A stretch of DNA of 64,000 nt, taken from Paenibacillus arenilitoris. GTDB taxonomy: Bacteria; Bacillota; Bacilli; Paenibacillales; Paenibacillaceae. The notes under the pieces are model-generated. The model ran no database searches. It had not been told where the DNA came from and worked only from the letters and a program-made list of their open reading frames with translations. Position numbers and translations under genes: made by a program. Shown one piece after another: positions 9,131 to 17,053 of the stretch. The stretch is taken from assembly GCF_014705655.1 (NCBI RefSeq), contig NZ_JACXIY010000040.1, positions 1 to 64,000 on the forward strand. Direction: 5' to 3'. Positions within the stretch are counted from its first letter, which is position 1, and each line of letters opens with the position of its first letter.

Positions 9131-10147
9131 ATGCCTAACGTCTGGGCTCATCTCATATTCGGGCAGCTCGTGCTGGAGCAGATCGGAGAGGCGTCGATGC
9201 TTCGGACCGACGAGCAAAAAAACATGTTTAACCTGGGCTGCCAGGGGCCGGACTTTTTGTTCTATGACCGTTTCCTGCCTTGGCAGAAGAGCGCCGCGCT
9301 GAACCGTATGGGCACGGAGATGCACAATCGGCATTGCGGACCGGCGCTCGTCGAGATGCTCGATTGCGTCGGCGGCCGGCGGGCATGCCCGAAGGATCCC
9401 GACCCGTCCGTCCTGTACGCGCTCGGCTTCGTCCTGCATCATATCCTCGATCGGAACATGCATCCGTACGTGTTCAGCAAATCCGGATTTCGCAAATGGG
9501 ACCATCAGCGCTTCGAAATCATGATGGATACGTTAGTCGCGCGCCAGTTGTGGGGGATCGAAACGTGGAAGACAGCGGTTTGGAAACATATCGACACGAA
9601 CGGCGCCTTCCCGGCGCCGGTCATCGATGCATTTGAGTCCGTGACGGAAGCTTATTATTCGGAGCTTGCCCCGCTCATTTCCCGCGAGGATTGGAACCGG
9701 GCCAACCGGGACTTCACGGCCGCGCAGCGCCTGTTCCACGACCCTACCGGCCTTCGGCGCAAGCTGACCTTCGGCCGGATCGAACCGTTCGTCTACAAAC
9801 GGGGGGTCATCCCTTACGACGTCATGAACGACTCGGAGCAGCCATGGATCGACCCCGTCGATTCCGGCGCATACCGCCGCGAAAGCGCATGGACGCTATG
9901 GGACCGGGCGGTGGACGACGCGGCGGAGGTCATCCGCTCCGTTCTCGTATGGCTGCGGGCTTACGAGAATCCGCAGCCTACGAAGGAGGACCGGACCGGC
10001 GTCCGGCTGCTTCGCGAGCAGGCAGCCGGTTTAATCGGCAACCGTTCGTACGAGACCGGCCTCGATTGCGATTCCGGCGCCCGCATCCGCTATGCCGACA
10101 CGATCTGGCCGGACCAGCCGGGCATGACGGAAGCGCCGTCCGAATAA
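9131..10147 (+). CDS. Zinc-dependent phospholipase C family protein
   Basis: The 338-residue protein belongs to the family with a histidine-rich fold like zinc-dependent phospholipase C. The N-terminus PNVWAHLIFGQ and later GCQGPDFLFYDRF and LGFVLHHILDRNMHPYV supply His and Asp residues spaced as in metal-binding members of the family. There is no signal peptide, so it is probably cytosolic, unlike secreted PLC toxins. The ATG at 9131 is preceded by GGGAGG at 10 bases. Substrate is unknown. Confidence 0.75.
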   Translation: MPNVWAHLIFGQLVLEQIGEASMLRTDEQKNMFNLGCQGPDFLFYDRFLPWQKSAALNRMGTEMHNRHCGPALVEMLDCVGGRRACPKDPDPSVLYALGFVLHHILDRNMHPYVFSKSGFRKWDHQRFEIMMDTLVARQLWGIETWKTAVWKHIDTNGAFPAPVIDAFESVTEAYYSELAPLISREDWNRANRDFTAAQRLFHDPTGLRRKLTFGRIEPFVYKRGVIPYDVMNDSEQPWIDPVDSGAYRRESAWTLWDRAVDDAAEVIRSVLVWLRAYENPQPTKEDRTGVRLLREQAAGLIGNRSYETGLDCDSGARIRYADTIWPDQPGMTEAPSE

Positions 10148-10229
10148 CGGTCGGATCGCCTGGGCGGAAGCGTTCGCGAGGCCGGGATCGCGCTCGGCAA
10201 GGCGTACCGCCCATCGATGAAGGAGCGGA

Positions 10230-11228
10230 TCAGACGGCTTTGCCCGATTGTGTCCTGCGGTAGCGGAGCCTGATCAGGCGAAGCCGCTCGTAGAGCGCGT
10301 CGACCGGCTTGCCCGGCTCGGTAGCCTCGGCCGAACCGTACACTTGCTGCAGCACCGGCTTTAAATATTTGTCGCCGACGAGCGACAGCGTATCCCAGAC
10401 AAGCCGCTGCTCCTCTTCCGGCACTCCGTTCAGCTCCCTGGCGATGAGCGGCTCGAAATCGTAGCCCTCCCGCTCCAGCTGCTCGATCCGGTCCATCAAC
10501 TCGCGGCGCGGCATGGACAGCTCGGCTTCGAGCTGCTCCAGCGTGCCTCCGCGCTGCACCGCCGACAAAATTTGCCGCTTCGCCTGCTGGCGGTCCATCT
10601 GGACCTTGTACTTGAGCTCCTTCTGCTTGAACAACCAGGCGGTGTAAGCGGCGGGATCGAGCTTGTCCTCCACCCATTGCAGAGGGAATCCGGTCGTCCT
10701 CTGCGCGCCGGCCGTAACAGCGAGCAGCTCCTGACCGTACGCGGCGAGCTTCGCGCTGCCCCAGCCCGGAATTTGCGCGAGCTCCTCCTCCGTCCTGGGC
10801 ACGAATGCGCTGATCATCCACAGCAGCCGGTTCGTCGCGATCAAATAGGCGGAGCGTTTCTCGGCGGATGCCTTGCCGCGGCGCCATTCCCTGAGCGTCT
10901 GGAACAGCTCGGGATCGGCGTGCAGCTCGCCGTAGCATTGCAGCATCGACTGGAAGCTGCCTGCGCCCGTTCGTCTCTCGTCCAGCATCCCGTCGATGAT
11001 CGGTGCGTAACCCTCGCCCATCACCTTGGCGATCCCGTGACGGAAGGCGGTCATCATCTCTTCCCAGGACGTCCCTTCAAACCAGGTTTGCGGATTTTCC
11101 GCCTCCCCGTCTCTCTCCATCCATAGCACCGCCCATTGTCCCTGACGCTCGCAGATCGACAGCTGCGCGCTCGATACCCGGCTTTCTTCTCCCGCTTTCT
11201 CGAAGGTGTTCAAAAAAACGATTTGCAT
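10230..11228 (-). CDS. HRDC-domain protein
   Basis: The 332-residue protein carries an HRDC nucleic-acid-binding domain in its middle (about residues 115-190), seen in LREWRRGKASAEKRSAYLI and EEELAQIPGWGSAKLAAYG. The C-terminal part is helical and charged and ends with a predicted helix-turn-helix-like region. No helicase or nuclease motor is present, so it is not RecQ itself. The start at 11228 follows GAGG at 5 bases. It is preceded by a leader that contains a terminator-like hairpin. Function is not known beyond probable DNA or RNA binding. Confidence 0.7.
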   Translation of the reverse strand: MQIVFLNTFEKAGEESRVSSAQLSICERQGQWAVLWMERDGEAENPQTWFEGTSWEEMMTAFRHGIAKVMGEGYAPIIDGMLDERRTGAGSFQSMLQCYGELHADPELFQTLREWRRGKASAEKRSAYLIATNRLLWMISAFVPRTEEELAQIPGWGSAKLAAYGQELLAVTAGAQRTTGFPLQWVEDKLDPAAYTAWLFKQKELKYKVQMDRQQAKRQILSAVQRGGTLEQLEAELSMPRRELMDRIEQLEREGYDFEPLIARELNGVPEEEQRLVWDTLSLVGDKYLKPVLQQVYGSAEATEPGKPVDALYERLRLIRLRYRRTQSGKAV

Positions 11229-11315
11229 GTTTACCTCATCCTCCATCGGCTGAATTAGTCGCGAATGCATGAACGGCGGGGCCGCGCTCGCCTGCGGGCT
11301 GATGCCTGACAACGC

Positions 11316-11352
11316 AAAAAAGCACCCCTTCCGCCGCGGCAGAAGAGGTGCT
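11316..11352 (-). terminator. Terminator-like hairpin in the leader of the HRDC gene
   Basis: On the minus strand AGCACCTCTTC pairs with GAAGGGGTGCT and is followed by six T residues. It lies upstream of, not after, the leftward HRDC gene. A good promoter (TTGTCA at 11407-11412, 17-bp spacer, TAGCAT at 11384-11389) points into it, giving a short transcript of about 60 bases. It could be an attenuator or a small RNA terminator. Confidence 0.65.
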
Positions 11353-11383
11353 TCCTCGTTCGTTCAATGATTCGATTGTCTTA

Positions 11384-11412
11384 ATGCTATCATAACGATT
11401 CGTGCCTGACAA
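11384..11412 (-). promoter_or_regulatory. Sigma-A-like promoter upstream of the HRDC leader
   Basis: TTGTCA and TAGCAT are separated by 17 bases on the minus strand. Transcription should start near 11377 and run into the hairpin at 11316-11352 and then the HRDC gene. Confidence 0.5.
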
Positions 11413-11473
11413 GCATTTTGTTTACCGCTTGTTGTATAATGTTAGTACATTATAAATGTGGAGGCTGACCGAT

Positions 11474-11770
11474 ATGCTATTGCCCGATTTTGATTTTATG
11501 TCCGACTCGACCGAACAAACGTCGACCCGTTTCGTCACGTTCATCGGCCCGAGCCTGAAGCGGTTTGACCTTGCCGTGACGACCACGAACCGATTCTACG
11601 GCAAAAAGCTCGTTACCGATCTGCAATCCGGCAAAACCGCGATCATCGGCCCCGATGATTTGGAGGAAGAGGGCTACCTCGAATATACGTACAAGCTGAC
11701 GGAGGAAGAAGCGGCCGAGCTTACGCAATTTTTGTATTTCGTCGTCGGAACGGTGCATTTTACCGATTAA
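11474..11770 (+). CDS. DUF3055-like small protein
   Basis: The 98-residue protein has a conserved core (TRFVTFIGPSLKRFDLAVTT, YGKKLV, IIGPDDLEEEGYLEY) that resembles the uncharacterised DUF3055 family of Bacillota. It is cytosolic with no membrane segment. GGAGG lies 9 bases before the ATG at 11474; an upstream ATG lacks a ribosome site. TATAAT at 11435-11440 is a likely -10. Function is unknown. A second small gene follows 51 bases later. Confidence 0.7.
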   Translation: MLLPDFDFMSDSTEQTSTRFVTFIGPSLKRFDLAVTTTNRFYGKKLVTDLQSGKTAIIGPDDLEEEGYLEYTYKLTEEEAAELTQFLYFVVGTVHFTD

Positions 11771-11821
11771 TCGGGGCACACTGAAACGGTAACCAACTAC
11801 CATTTCGGGAGGAGTCTGCCG

Positions 11822-12100
11822 ATGGATCGTTTTACTAGCGAGGATCGCCCGCCGGAATCAGACGTATCGACAGTAGAATCGCAGCGCAGCGAGCTCATTC
11901 CGGAGGAATTTCCGGAAGGGCCATACGGCTCCGGAATGCCGGTGGAGACGCTGGGCAAAAGCAAGCCATGGCGGTTCGGCCAGCGGTCGCTAACCAATCT
12001 CGATTACGAGAATCGCAGCCTGCATGCCGGCCTGCCGCGCGATTATCCGGGCGAAGACGACTATGACGAAGTATACCCTGAAGTCCACGACGAACCTTAA
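11822..12100 (+). CDS. Small acidic hypothetical protein
   Basis: This 92-residue protein is rich in Glu, Asp and Pro and looks largely disordered, ending in DDYDEVYPEVHDEP. A GGGAGGAG site 7 bases before the ATG and a strong terminator right after the stop support it as a real gene. It probably forms a two-gene operon with the DUF3055-like gene. I do not recognise the family. Confidence 0.65.
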   Translation: MDRFTSEDRPPESDVSTVESQRSELIPEEFPEGPYGSGMPVETLGKSKPWRFGQRSLTNLDYENRSLHAGLPRDYPGEDDYDEVYPEVHDEP

Positions 12101-12106
12101 AACCGC

Positions 12107-12152
12107 AAAGCCCTTGGCCGTACGCATCTGCGTGCCGGCCAAGGGCTTTTTT
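12107..12152 (+). terminator. Strong intrinsic terminator
   Basis: AAAGCCCTTGGCC pairs with GGCCAAGGGCTTT and is followed by six T residues. It ends the two-gene operon of small proteins and faces the convergent symporter gene. Confidence 0.9.
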
Positions 12153-12168
12153 CCAGCGGTTCGTGAAA

Positions 12169-13524
12169 TTATGCGGGATTAAGCTCCATCTCATCCTCTT
12201 CGCCCCGGTTGAACGATTCGCGGTCGAACTCCCCTTCGGAATCCGCCACCAGTAGCGCCGTTACCGTCGTGCCGGTCGCGTTGACCGCCGTACGGCCCAT
12301 GTCGATGAGCGATTCCACGGCCACGACGAGCGCGATGCCTTCGAGCGGCAGGCCGATCGCCGTCAATACGACCGTCGTCGAGATCGAAGCCGGGCCCGGC
12401 ACGCCGGCGACGCCGATCGATGAAATGACGCTGACGAGGACGATCAATACGTAATCCGTTGCCGAAAGCGAAATGCCGTACACCTGCGAGACGAATACGG
12501 ATACGACGGCCGGCCATACGCCTCCGCAGCCGTTGAAGTTCATCGTGGCGCCGAGCGGCGCTACGAAGCTGGCGATCTTCGGAGAGACGCGAAGCCGTTT
12601 CGTGATGACCTCGAGATTAATCGGCAGCGTAGCGAAGCTGCTTCGCGTCGTGAACGCAACTGCCACCGTCGGGTAAGCTTTTCTGAAGAAGCGCAGCGGA
12701 TTCACTTTCGCGACGAAGGAGACCAATCCGCCGAATACGAAAACGAAGTGAAGAATGAGCGCGATATAGCTGACAAGGATCAGCATCGCGAGCGGCTCCA
12801 GCGTCTCCCAGCCATAGCGCGCGGCCATGACCGCGATCAGGGCATAGACGCCGTATGGCGTGAAGCGCAGAACGAATTTGACGACCTGGTGCATAATTTC
12901 CGTCGCGGATTGAACGAACGCCTTGACCGCCTGCACCGCGTCCGGCTTCTTCGCGCCGACCTTCACGATGGCGACCGCGATGAACAAGGCGAAGATCAGA
13001 ATCGGCACGACCCTTCCTTCCGCGGCGTCCTGAATCGGATTGGACGGCACCTGGTCCAAAATAACCTCGAAGAAGCTCGGCACTTCGCGGGCTTCGAAGT
13101 TTTCCGGCTTCGTCAGCTCGAACCCGGCGCCCGGATTAATGAGCGAGGCGACGACGAGGCCGATGACGGCCGCGACGCCGGTCGTCGCGAGGAACCAGCC
13201 GATCGTCTTCAGGCTGAGCTTGCGCAAAAACTCGATATTCGTAATCGAGATGATGCTGTTGATGACAAGCACGAACACGAGCGGAATGACGATCATCCGG
13301 ATCAGATTGATATAAATCGAGCCGATCGTGCCCACGCCTTCGGTTTCGAGCTTGAAGTTGTTAAAAATAATGCCTGCGACAAGGCCGAGTCCGAGCGCGA
13401 TAAGCACTCGCGTGCCGAAGCCCACCCGTTTCTTCGCTAAATAATACAACCCTCCGAGCAGAACGGCCGATACGAGCAAGCTGATCCCGTTTAATTCGAT
13501 CGCCGACAATAAATTGTTTTCCAT
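12169..13524 (-). CDS. Cation symporter of the dicarboxylate/amino-acid family (TcyP/DctA-like)
   Basis: The 451-residue membrane protein belongs to the DAACS family. Hydrophobic segments run through most of the length. Hairpin motifs TTRSSFATLP near residue 295 and GVAGVPGPAS near 370, and the NATGTTVTALL motif near 415, are the substrate and sodium binding elements of this family. The NGCGG segment resembles cystine transporter TcyP more than DctA, so cystine, glutamate or a dicarboxylate is possible. A sigma-A promoter lies upstream at 13621-13650. Confidence 0.8.
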   Translation of the reverse strand: MENNLLSAIELNGISLLVSAVLLGGLYYLAKKRVGFGTRVLIALGLGLVAGIIFNNFKLETEGVGTIGSIYINLIRMIVIPLVFVLVINSIISITNIEFLRKLSLKTIGWFLATTGVAAVIGLVVASLINPGAGFELTKPENFEAREVPSFFEVILDQVPSNPIQDAAEGRVVPILIFALFIAVAIVKVGAKKPDAVQAVKAFVQSATEIMHQVVKFVLRFTPYGVYALIAVMAARYGWETLEPLAMLILVSYIALILHFVFVFGGLVSFVAKVNPLRFFRKAYPTVAVAFTTRSSFATLPINLEVITKRLRVSPKIASFVAPLGATMNFNGCGGVWPAVVSVFVSQVYGISLSATDYVLIVLVSVISSIGVAGVPGPASISTTVVLTAIGLPLEGIALVVAVESLIDMGRTAVNATGTTVTALLVADSEGEFDRESFNRGEEDEMELNPA

Positions 13525-13620
13525 TGCGCATGCACCCTTTCTTAGGCTTCGTGGATGTAAAAGTAACCCGGAAAATCAATTAATTATAATTCCGATGCGA
13601 TTACTATACTTTGTTGGACC

Positions 13621-13650
13621 AATATATCATCGTCGATTCTTTTCTGTCAA
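13621..13650 (-). promoter_or_regulatory. Sigma-A promoter of the symporter gene
   Basis: On the minus strand a perfect TTGACA (13645-13650) is followed after 18 bases by TATATT (13621-13626). The start codon at 13524 is about 90 bases downstream of the predicted transcription start. Confidence 0.7.
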
Positions 13651-13712
13651 TACTATTTTTACACGGCAGCCGCTGGAATATGCGCGAAATCGATTGACGC
13701 CCGGCGGGCATC

Positions 13713-13746
13713 AAAAAAGAGACTCCCATCGCAAGAAGGAAGCCTC
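13713..13746 (-). terminator. Terminator of the metallophosphoesterase gene
   Basis: GAGGCTTCC pairs with GGGAGTCTC (two wobble pairs) around a 10-base loop, followed by six T residues on the minus strand. Confidence 0.8.
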
Positions 13747-13835
13747 CGTATGTACGGCAGTACGCCGACAGCAATATTCGCATAAGGTTACTTGGATAAG
13801 TATGCATCATACCAGCGAACGAGGCGATTGTCACT

Positions 13836-14597
13836 TTACAAATCATGGACCGTGAGCTCGCTTCTTACCATGAATCTCGCATTGACGCCCGCCTGGCCGA
13901 TTCCTTTGGAAATATAATAATAGCCTTCCCCGCTCTTGTGCAGTCCTTTGTAAATGCCTCTATCGGCTAGCGGGCCCTTCGGCTTGAGCTTGAAGAAGAA
14001 AGGCACGTTCAATTGTTTCCCGTGAAGATGGCCGGCCATCAAATAATGGTACGGACGCTTGATCGCGAGAACAACGTTAGGGTCGTGCGTCATGACGACG
14101 ATCGGCTTCCGTCCGTCCGCGCCACGGAAAGCCGGCCGGAGCTTGCTGTGCCCGGTTCCGAAATCGTCGATGCCGACCAAGTCGAACTCCGGCAGCGGCA
14201 CGCACTCGTTGCGAAGCAGGCGTATCCCGTTCGTCTGCAATAAATCCAGCAGCCGGCTTAGCCTCGGAAGCTCGTAATCATGATTGCCGAGTACCGCGTA
14301 TACGGGAACGCCGTAGCCCGCGATGACTTTGAAGTAATCGTTCGCCCGCGGCAAATAGCTCGTCTTGTACGTATAGTCGCCCGTCATGAAAATGTAATCG
14401 GGCCGGGTCTCTTCGATCACCTTTCCGATCGTTCTCGCGCTGATGCGCAGCCGGTCGACGTGAAGATCGCTGATTTGCAGAATGCGCTTGTTGATTCCGG
14501 ACGGATGGCGGATCTTCTCCACCTTCAGCCACTGCGTAGGAAGGATAAAAAATAGATAAACGAGAACGACTCCGACCGCGATGGCTGCAACTAACAT
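13836..14597 (-). CDS. Membrane-anchored metallophosphoesterase
   Basis: The 253-residue protein starts with a membrane segment (residues 1-20) and then has the calcineurin-like phosphoesterase motifs in order: QISDLHVDR, MTGDYTY, VLGNHDYEL, MTHDPN and AGHLHGKQL. These Asp, His and Asn residues bind two metal ions. It resembles the YkuE/YaeI group of membrane phosphoesterases, whose substrates in some bacteria are UDP-sugar lipids; that specificity is not shown here. It is divergent from the lasso operon. Confidence 0.85.
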   Translation of the reverse strand: MLVAAIAVGVVLVYLFFILPTQWLKVEKIRHPSGINKRILQISDLHVDRLRISARTIGKVIEETRPDYIFMTGDYTYKTSYLPRANDYFKVIAGYGVPVYAVLGNHDYELPRLSRLLDLLQTNGIRLLRNECVPLPEFDLVGIDDFGTGHSKLRPAFRGADGRKPIVVMTHDPNVVLAIKRPYHYLMAGHLHGKQLNVPFFFKLKPKGPLADRGIYKGLHKSGEGYYYISKGIGQAGVNARFMVRSELTVHDL

Positions 14598-14676
14598 CGC
14601 CTTCCCCCTTTCCTGGCGCCCGTAAGCGCCCTATGACCCAGTATAGTCAATCGGAATGCCCATCACAACTAATCTG

Positions 14677-14730
14677 TTGACAATGATTCGGCGAAGATGG
14701 TAACCTATGAGTAAGTTCTTAATAAAGAAC
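14677..14730 (+). promoter_or_regulatory. Lasso operon promoter with SinR-type operator
   Basis: TTGACA (14677-14682), an 18-base spacer and TAACCT (14701-14706) form a sigma-A promoter. Exactly 8 bases later begins GTTCTTAATAAAGAAC (14715-14730), a perfect GTTCT-N6-AGAAC palindrome covering the start of the transcript. It is the inverted-pair form of the SinR box known in Bacillus. Repressor binding here should block transcription of the whole lasso operon. Confidence 0.75.
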
Positions 14731-14779
14731 AATTTGAGAGCGAAAACATGTCATAGCGCTCAATATTTTTATTAGAAAA

Positions 14780-14785
14780 TATAAT
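14780..14785 (+). promoter_or_regulatory. Possible second -10 for the lasso operon
   Basis: A perfect TATAAT lies in the AT-rich leader between the two operators. The -35 at the right distance is poor, so it may not be active. Confidence 0.3.
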
Positions 14786-14827
14786 AATGTTCAATATATT
14801 TTCGGAACGGCACCGTTAGCTTTAGAT

Positions 14828-14843
14828 GTTCTTAAAAAAGAAC
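14828..14843 (+). promoter_or_regulatory. Second SinR-type operator in the lasso leader
   Basis: GTTCTTAAAAAAGAAC is a second perfect GTTCT-N6-AGAAC palindrome, 113 bases after the first and 27 bases before the ribosome site of the first lasso gene. Two sites at this distance would allow looping or a roadblock by a tetrameric repressor. Confidence 0.7.
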
Positions 14844-14879
14844 AACGTCGCACGCATTCCATCATGGCTGGAGGATCTT

Positions 14880-16817
14880 ATGAGCGCAATCGTCGGAATT
14901 CATCGCTTCAATCACGAACCCGTGCCCCCCGAGCTGGGCGAGCGGGTGATGCAGGCTCTGCGGCAATACCCCGCCGATTACGCGCTTACCTGGCAGGACG
15001 CGGACGTGTTCCTCGGCTGCCGCGCCCAGTGGATTACGCCGGAATCGGTTCATGAACGGCTTCCGCATTACGACGCCGAGCGCGGCCTCGCCATTACGGC
15101 GGATGCGATCCTCGATAACCGCGAAGAGTTGTTCGAGAAGCTGCAGGTAAATCCGTCCGAGAGAAGCGGCATGACGGACAGCGCCTTAATCGTGCTCGCT
15201 TACCGGAAATGGGGAACGGACGCGCCTGTGCATTTTATCGGCGATTTCGCCTTCTTCATCTGGGATGAGCGGAATCGCGCGCTGTTCGGTGCGAGGGATT
15301 TTTCCGGGAACCGTACCCTTTATTTCGCCCGGACGCGCGAGCTGTTCGCCTTCAGCACGGCCATCCGCCCTCTCCTCCTCATTCCCGGGGTGGATAAAGG
15401 AATCAACGAACAATGGCTGTCCGAATTTTTGGCCATCCCGACCACGACCGAATGCGTGGATCTGTTTACGACGGCATACCGGTCGATCGGTCAAATTCCT
15501 CCCGCCCACTCCGTGACGGTCGCGGACGGCGAGGTGAAATTTACGAGATACTGCACGGTCCTTCCCGAGGAGAAGCTGAAGCTGAAGTCCAACGGCGATT
15601 ACGAGGAGGCGTTCCGGGACGTGTTCCGGACGGCCGTGACGGCAAGGCTTCGCACGCATCGCAAGGTCGGCGCGTACCTGAGCGGCGGTCTCGATTCCGG
15701 CTCCGTGGTCAGCTTTGCCGCCAAGGCATTGCGCGAAGAGAACAAGCGGCTGCATACGTACAGCTACGTGCCGCTCGACGATTTTCAGGATTGGACGCCT
15801 AAGAGCAGAGTGGCCAACGAGCGGCAGAACATCGAGTCCACCGTACGCCATGTCGGCAACATCCATGACCAGTATTTCGATTTCCCCGAGATGAACCCGT
15901 ACACGGAAGTCGACGATTGGCTGGAGCTGATGGAGTCGCCCTACAAATTTTACGAGAATTCGTATTGGTTAAAGGGAATCTATCAGAAAGCGAACGAGGA
16001 AGGCGTCGGCGTCCTGCTCAGCGGCAGCCGGGGGAACTGGAGCATTTCGTGGGGGCCCGCCCTCGATTACCAGGCCGATCTGCTGCGAAGATTCAAATGG
16101 CTTCGTTTCTATCAGGAATTTAGCCTGTATACGAGCAATCTCGGCGTCAAAAAGTCGCGGGTCTTCCCGATCGTCGGCAAAAAAGCGTTCCCTCAAGTCG
16201 CGCGGCTGTTCGGCCCGAAGGAGCAGCCCGGCATCTCCAAGCTGATCAACCCGGCGTTCGCAGAGCGGACGAACGTGCACGGCAGGCTTCTCGATCACGG
16301 GTTCGACTTTTTCGGAAACAGCTTGCAGAACGTATACGAAATTCGAAAAAAACAGTTCGAGAAGCTCTTCTACTGGACGATTACCGGAACGGTCGGGTGC
16401 AAGCAATCGCTCCGGAACGCGCTTTGGGAACGCGACGCCACCAACGATCTGCGCGTCATCCGCTTCTGCTTGTCGGTGCCCGAGGATCAGTTCGTCCAGA
16501 ACGGCCTCGACCGCAACCTTATTCGCAGATCGACGCGCGATTACTTGCCCGACAGCATCCGGCTGAACCAGAAGGTTCGCGGCGTGCAGGGTGCCGACGG
16601 CGTCCATCGCTTGGCGTCGTCCTGGCCGAGTCTCGTCGGCGAGTTCCGGCAGCTGCTGAAGGATCCGGCCGTTTCGGAATATTTGAACGTGGCCGAGCTG
16701 ACGGAATCTTTGAACAAAATCCAGCGGGAACCACGTCCCGAATGGATATTCGCGGCCGAATTCCGAATGCTGATGCGAAGCCTGATCTTCTACCGGTTCA
16801 TGAAAAAATTCGCTTGA
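14880..16817 (+). CDS. Lasso peptide cyclase (asparagine synthase-like, C protein)
   Basis: The 645-residue enzyme is the ATP-dependent macrolactam synthetase of the lasso pathway. It adenylates the ring-acceptor Asp side chain so that the core N-terminus can close the ring. The N-terminal 200 residues are a glutamine-amidotransferase-like domain that lacks the catalytic Cys2 (the protein begins SAIVGIHRF), as in other lasso cyclases. The synthetase domain has the pyrophosphate loop SGGLDSG at 268-274. I place the start at ATG 14880, five bases after GGAGG; the in-frame ATG at 14826 lies over the operator. The family name follows from the precursor and B1/B2 genes that come next. Confidence 0.9.
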   Translation: MSAIVGIHRFNHEPVPPELGERVMQALRQYPADYALTWQDADVFLGCRAQWITPESVHERLPHYDAERGLAITADAILDNREELFEKLQVNPSERSGMTDSALIVLAYRKWGTDAPVHFIGDFAFFIWDERNRALFGARDFSGNRTLYFARTRELFAFSTAIRPLLLIPGVDKGINEQWLSEFLAIPTTTECVDLFTTAYRSIGQIPPAHSVTVADGEVKFTRYCTVLPEEKLKLKSNGDYEEAFRDVFRTAVTARLRTHRKVGAYLSGGLDSGSVVSFAAKALREENKRLHTYSYVPLDDFQDWTPKSRVANERQNIESTVRHVGNIHDQYFDFPEMNPYTEVDDWLELMESPYKFYENSYWLKGIYQKANEEGVGVLLSGSRGNWSISWGPALDYQADLLRRFKWLRFYQEFSLYTSNLGVKKSRVFPIVGKKAFPQVARLFGPKEQPGISKLINPAFAERTNVHGRLLDHGFDFFGNSLQNVYEIRKKQFEKLFYWTITGTVGCKQSLRNALWERDATNDLRVIRFCLSVPEDQFVQNGLDRNLIRRSTRDYLPDSIRLNQKVRGVQGADGVHRLASSWPSLVGEFRQLLKDPAVSEYLNVAELTESLNKIQREPRPEWIFAAEFRMLMRSLIFYRFMKKFA

Positions 16818-16820
16818 AAG

Positions 16821-16831
16821 GAGGTGATAGT
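16821..16831 (+). promoter_or_regulatory. Unusually strong ribosome binding site of the lasso precursor
   Basis: GAAAGGAGGTGATAG around 16816-16830 matches the 16S rRNA 3' end over about twelve bases, with AGGAGG seven bases before the ATG. It is better than the sites of neighbouring genes and would favour excess precursor over enzymes. Confidence 0.75.
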
Positions 16832-16963
16832 ATGCAAAAGAAAGCATGGCTGCAACCGACGTTGGAAGTGCTTGACGTGAATCAAACGATGGCGGGTCCA
16901 GGCGTAGATATCCCTGACGCCGTTCAGCCGGACCCTACAGAGATCATTCACCACGAAAGCTAA
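16832..16963 (+). CDS. Paeninodin-type lasso peptide precursor (A)
   Basis: This 43-residue peptide has a 20-residue leader and a 23-residue core. The leader carries W-L-Q-P-T-L (positions 6-11), matching the YxxPxL recognition motif with Trp for Tyr, and ends in Thr-Met, with the conserved Thr at -2. The core starts AGPGVDIPD: Ala1 can bond to the side chain of Asp9 to make a nine-residue ring. The tail contains QPDP and ends HHES. The terminal Ser is the residue phosphorylated in paeninodin, and a matching kinase gene follows. The core resembles paeninodin closely in the ring start and QPDP but differs at several positions. The gene lies between cyclase and kinase, and is often missed because of its size. 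Confidence 0.92.
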   Translation: MQKKAWLQPTLEVLDVNQTMAGPGVDIPDAVQPDPTEIIHHES

Positions 16964-16999
16964 TCGCCGTTCGAATATTTTCATACTTAGAAGACAGAT

Positions 17000-17025
17000 G
17001 CCCTTATATGTCAAAGTATAGGGGC
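17000..17025 (+). other. Stem-loop between precursor and kinase genes
   Basis: GCCCTTATA pairs with TATAGGGGC (one wobble pair) around an 8-base loop. No T-run follows. It lies in the only sizeable gap of the lasso operon and probably stabilises the precursor message or lowers read-through into the enzyme genes. Confidence 0.6.
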
Positions 17026-17053
17026 ACCTTCCCCAAAATAGCCTCACGAACGA

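Larger units (their letters stand above)
13525..13835. other. Intergenic region with promoter and terminator only
   Basis: This 311-base gap has the symporter promoter on its left and the terminator of the metallophosphoesterase gene in its middle. An 80-codon minus-strand reading frame crosses it but runs through both the terminator and the promoter, so I do not regard it as a gene. Confidence 0.6.

Noticed and set aside
13604..13846. 80-codon minus-strand reading frame between symporter and metallophosphoesterase genes
   Set aside because: It runs through a strong terminator hairpin and a consensus promoter and has no ribosome site.
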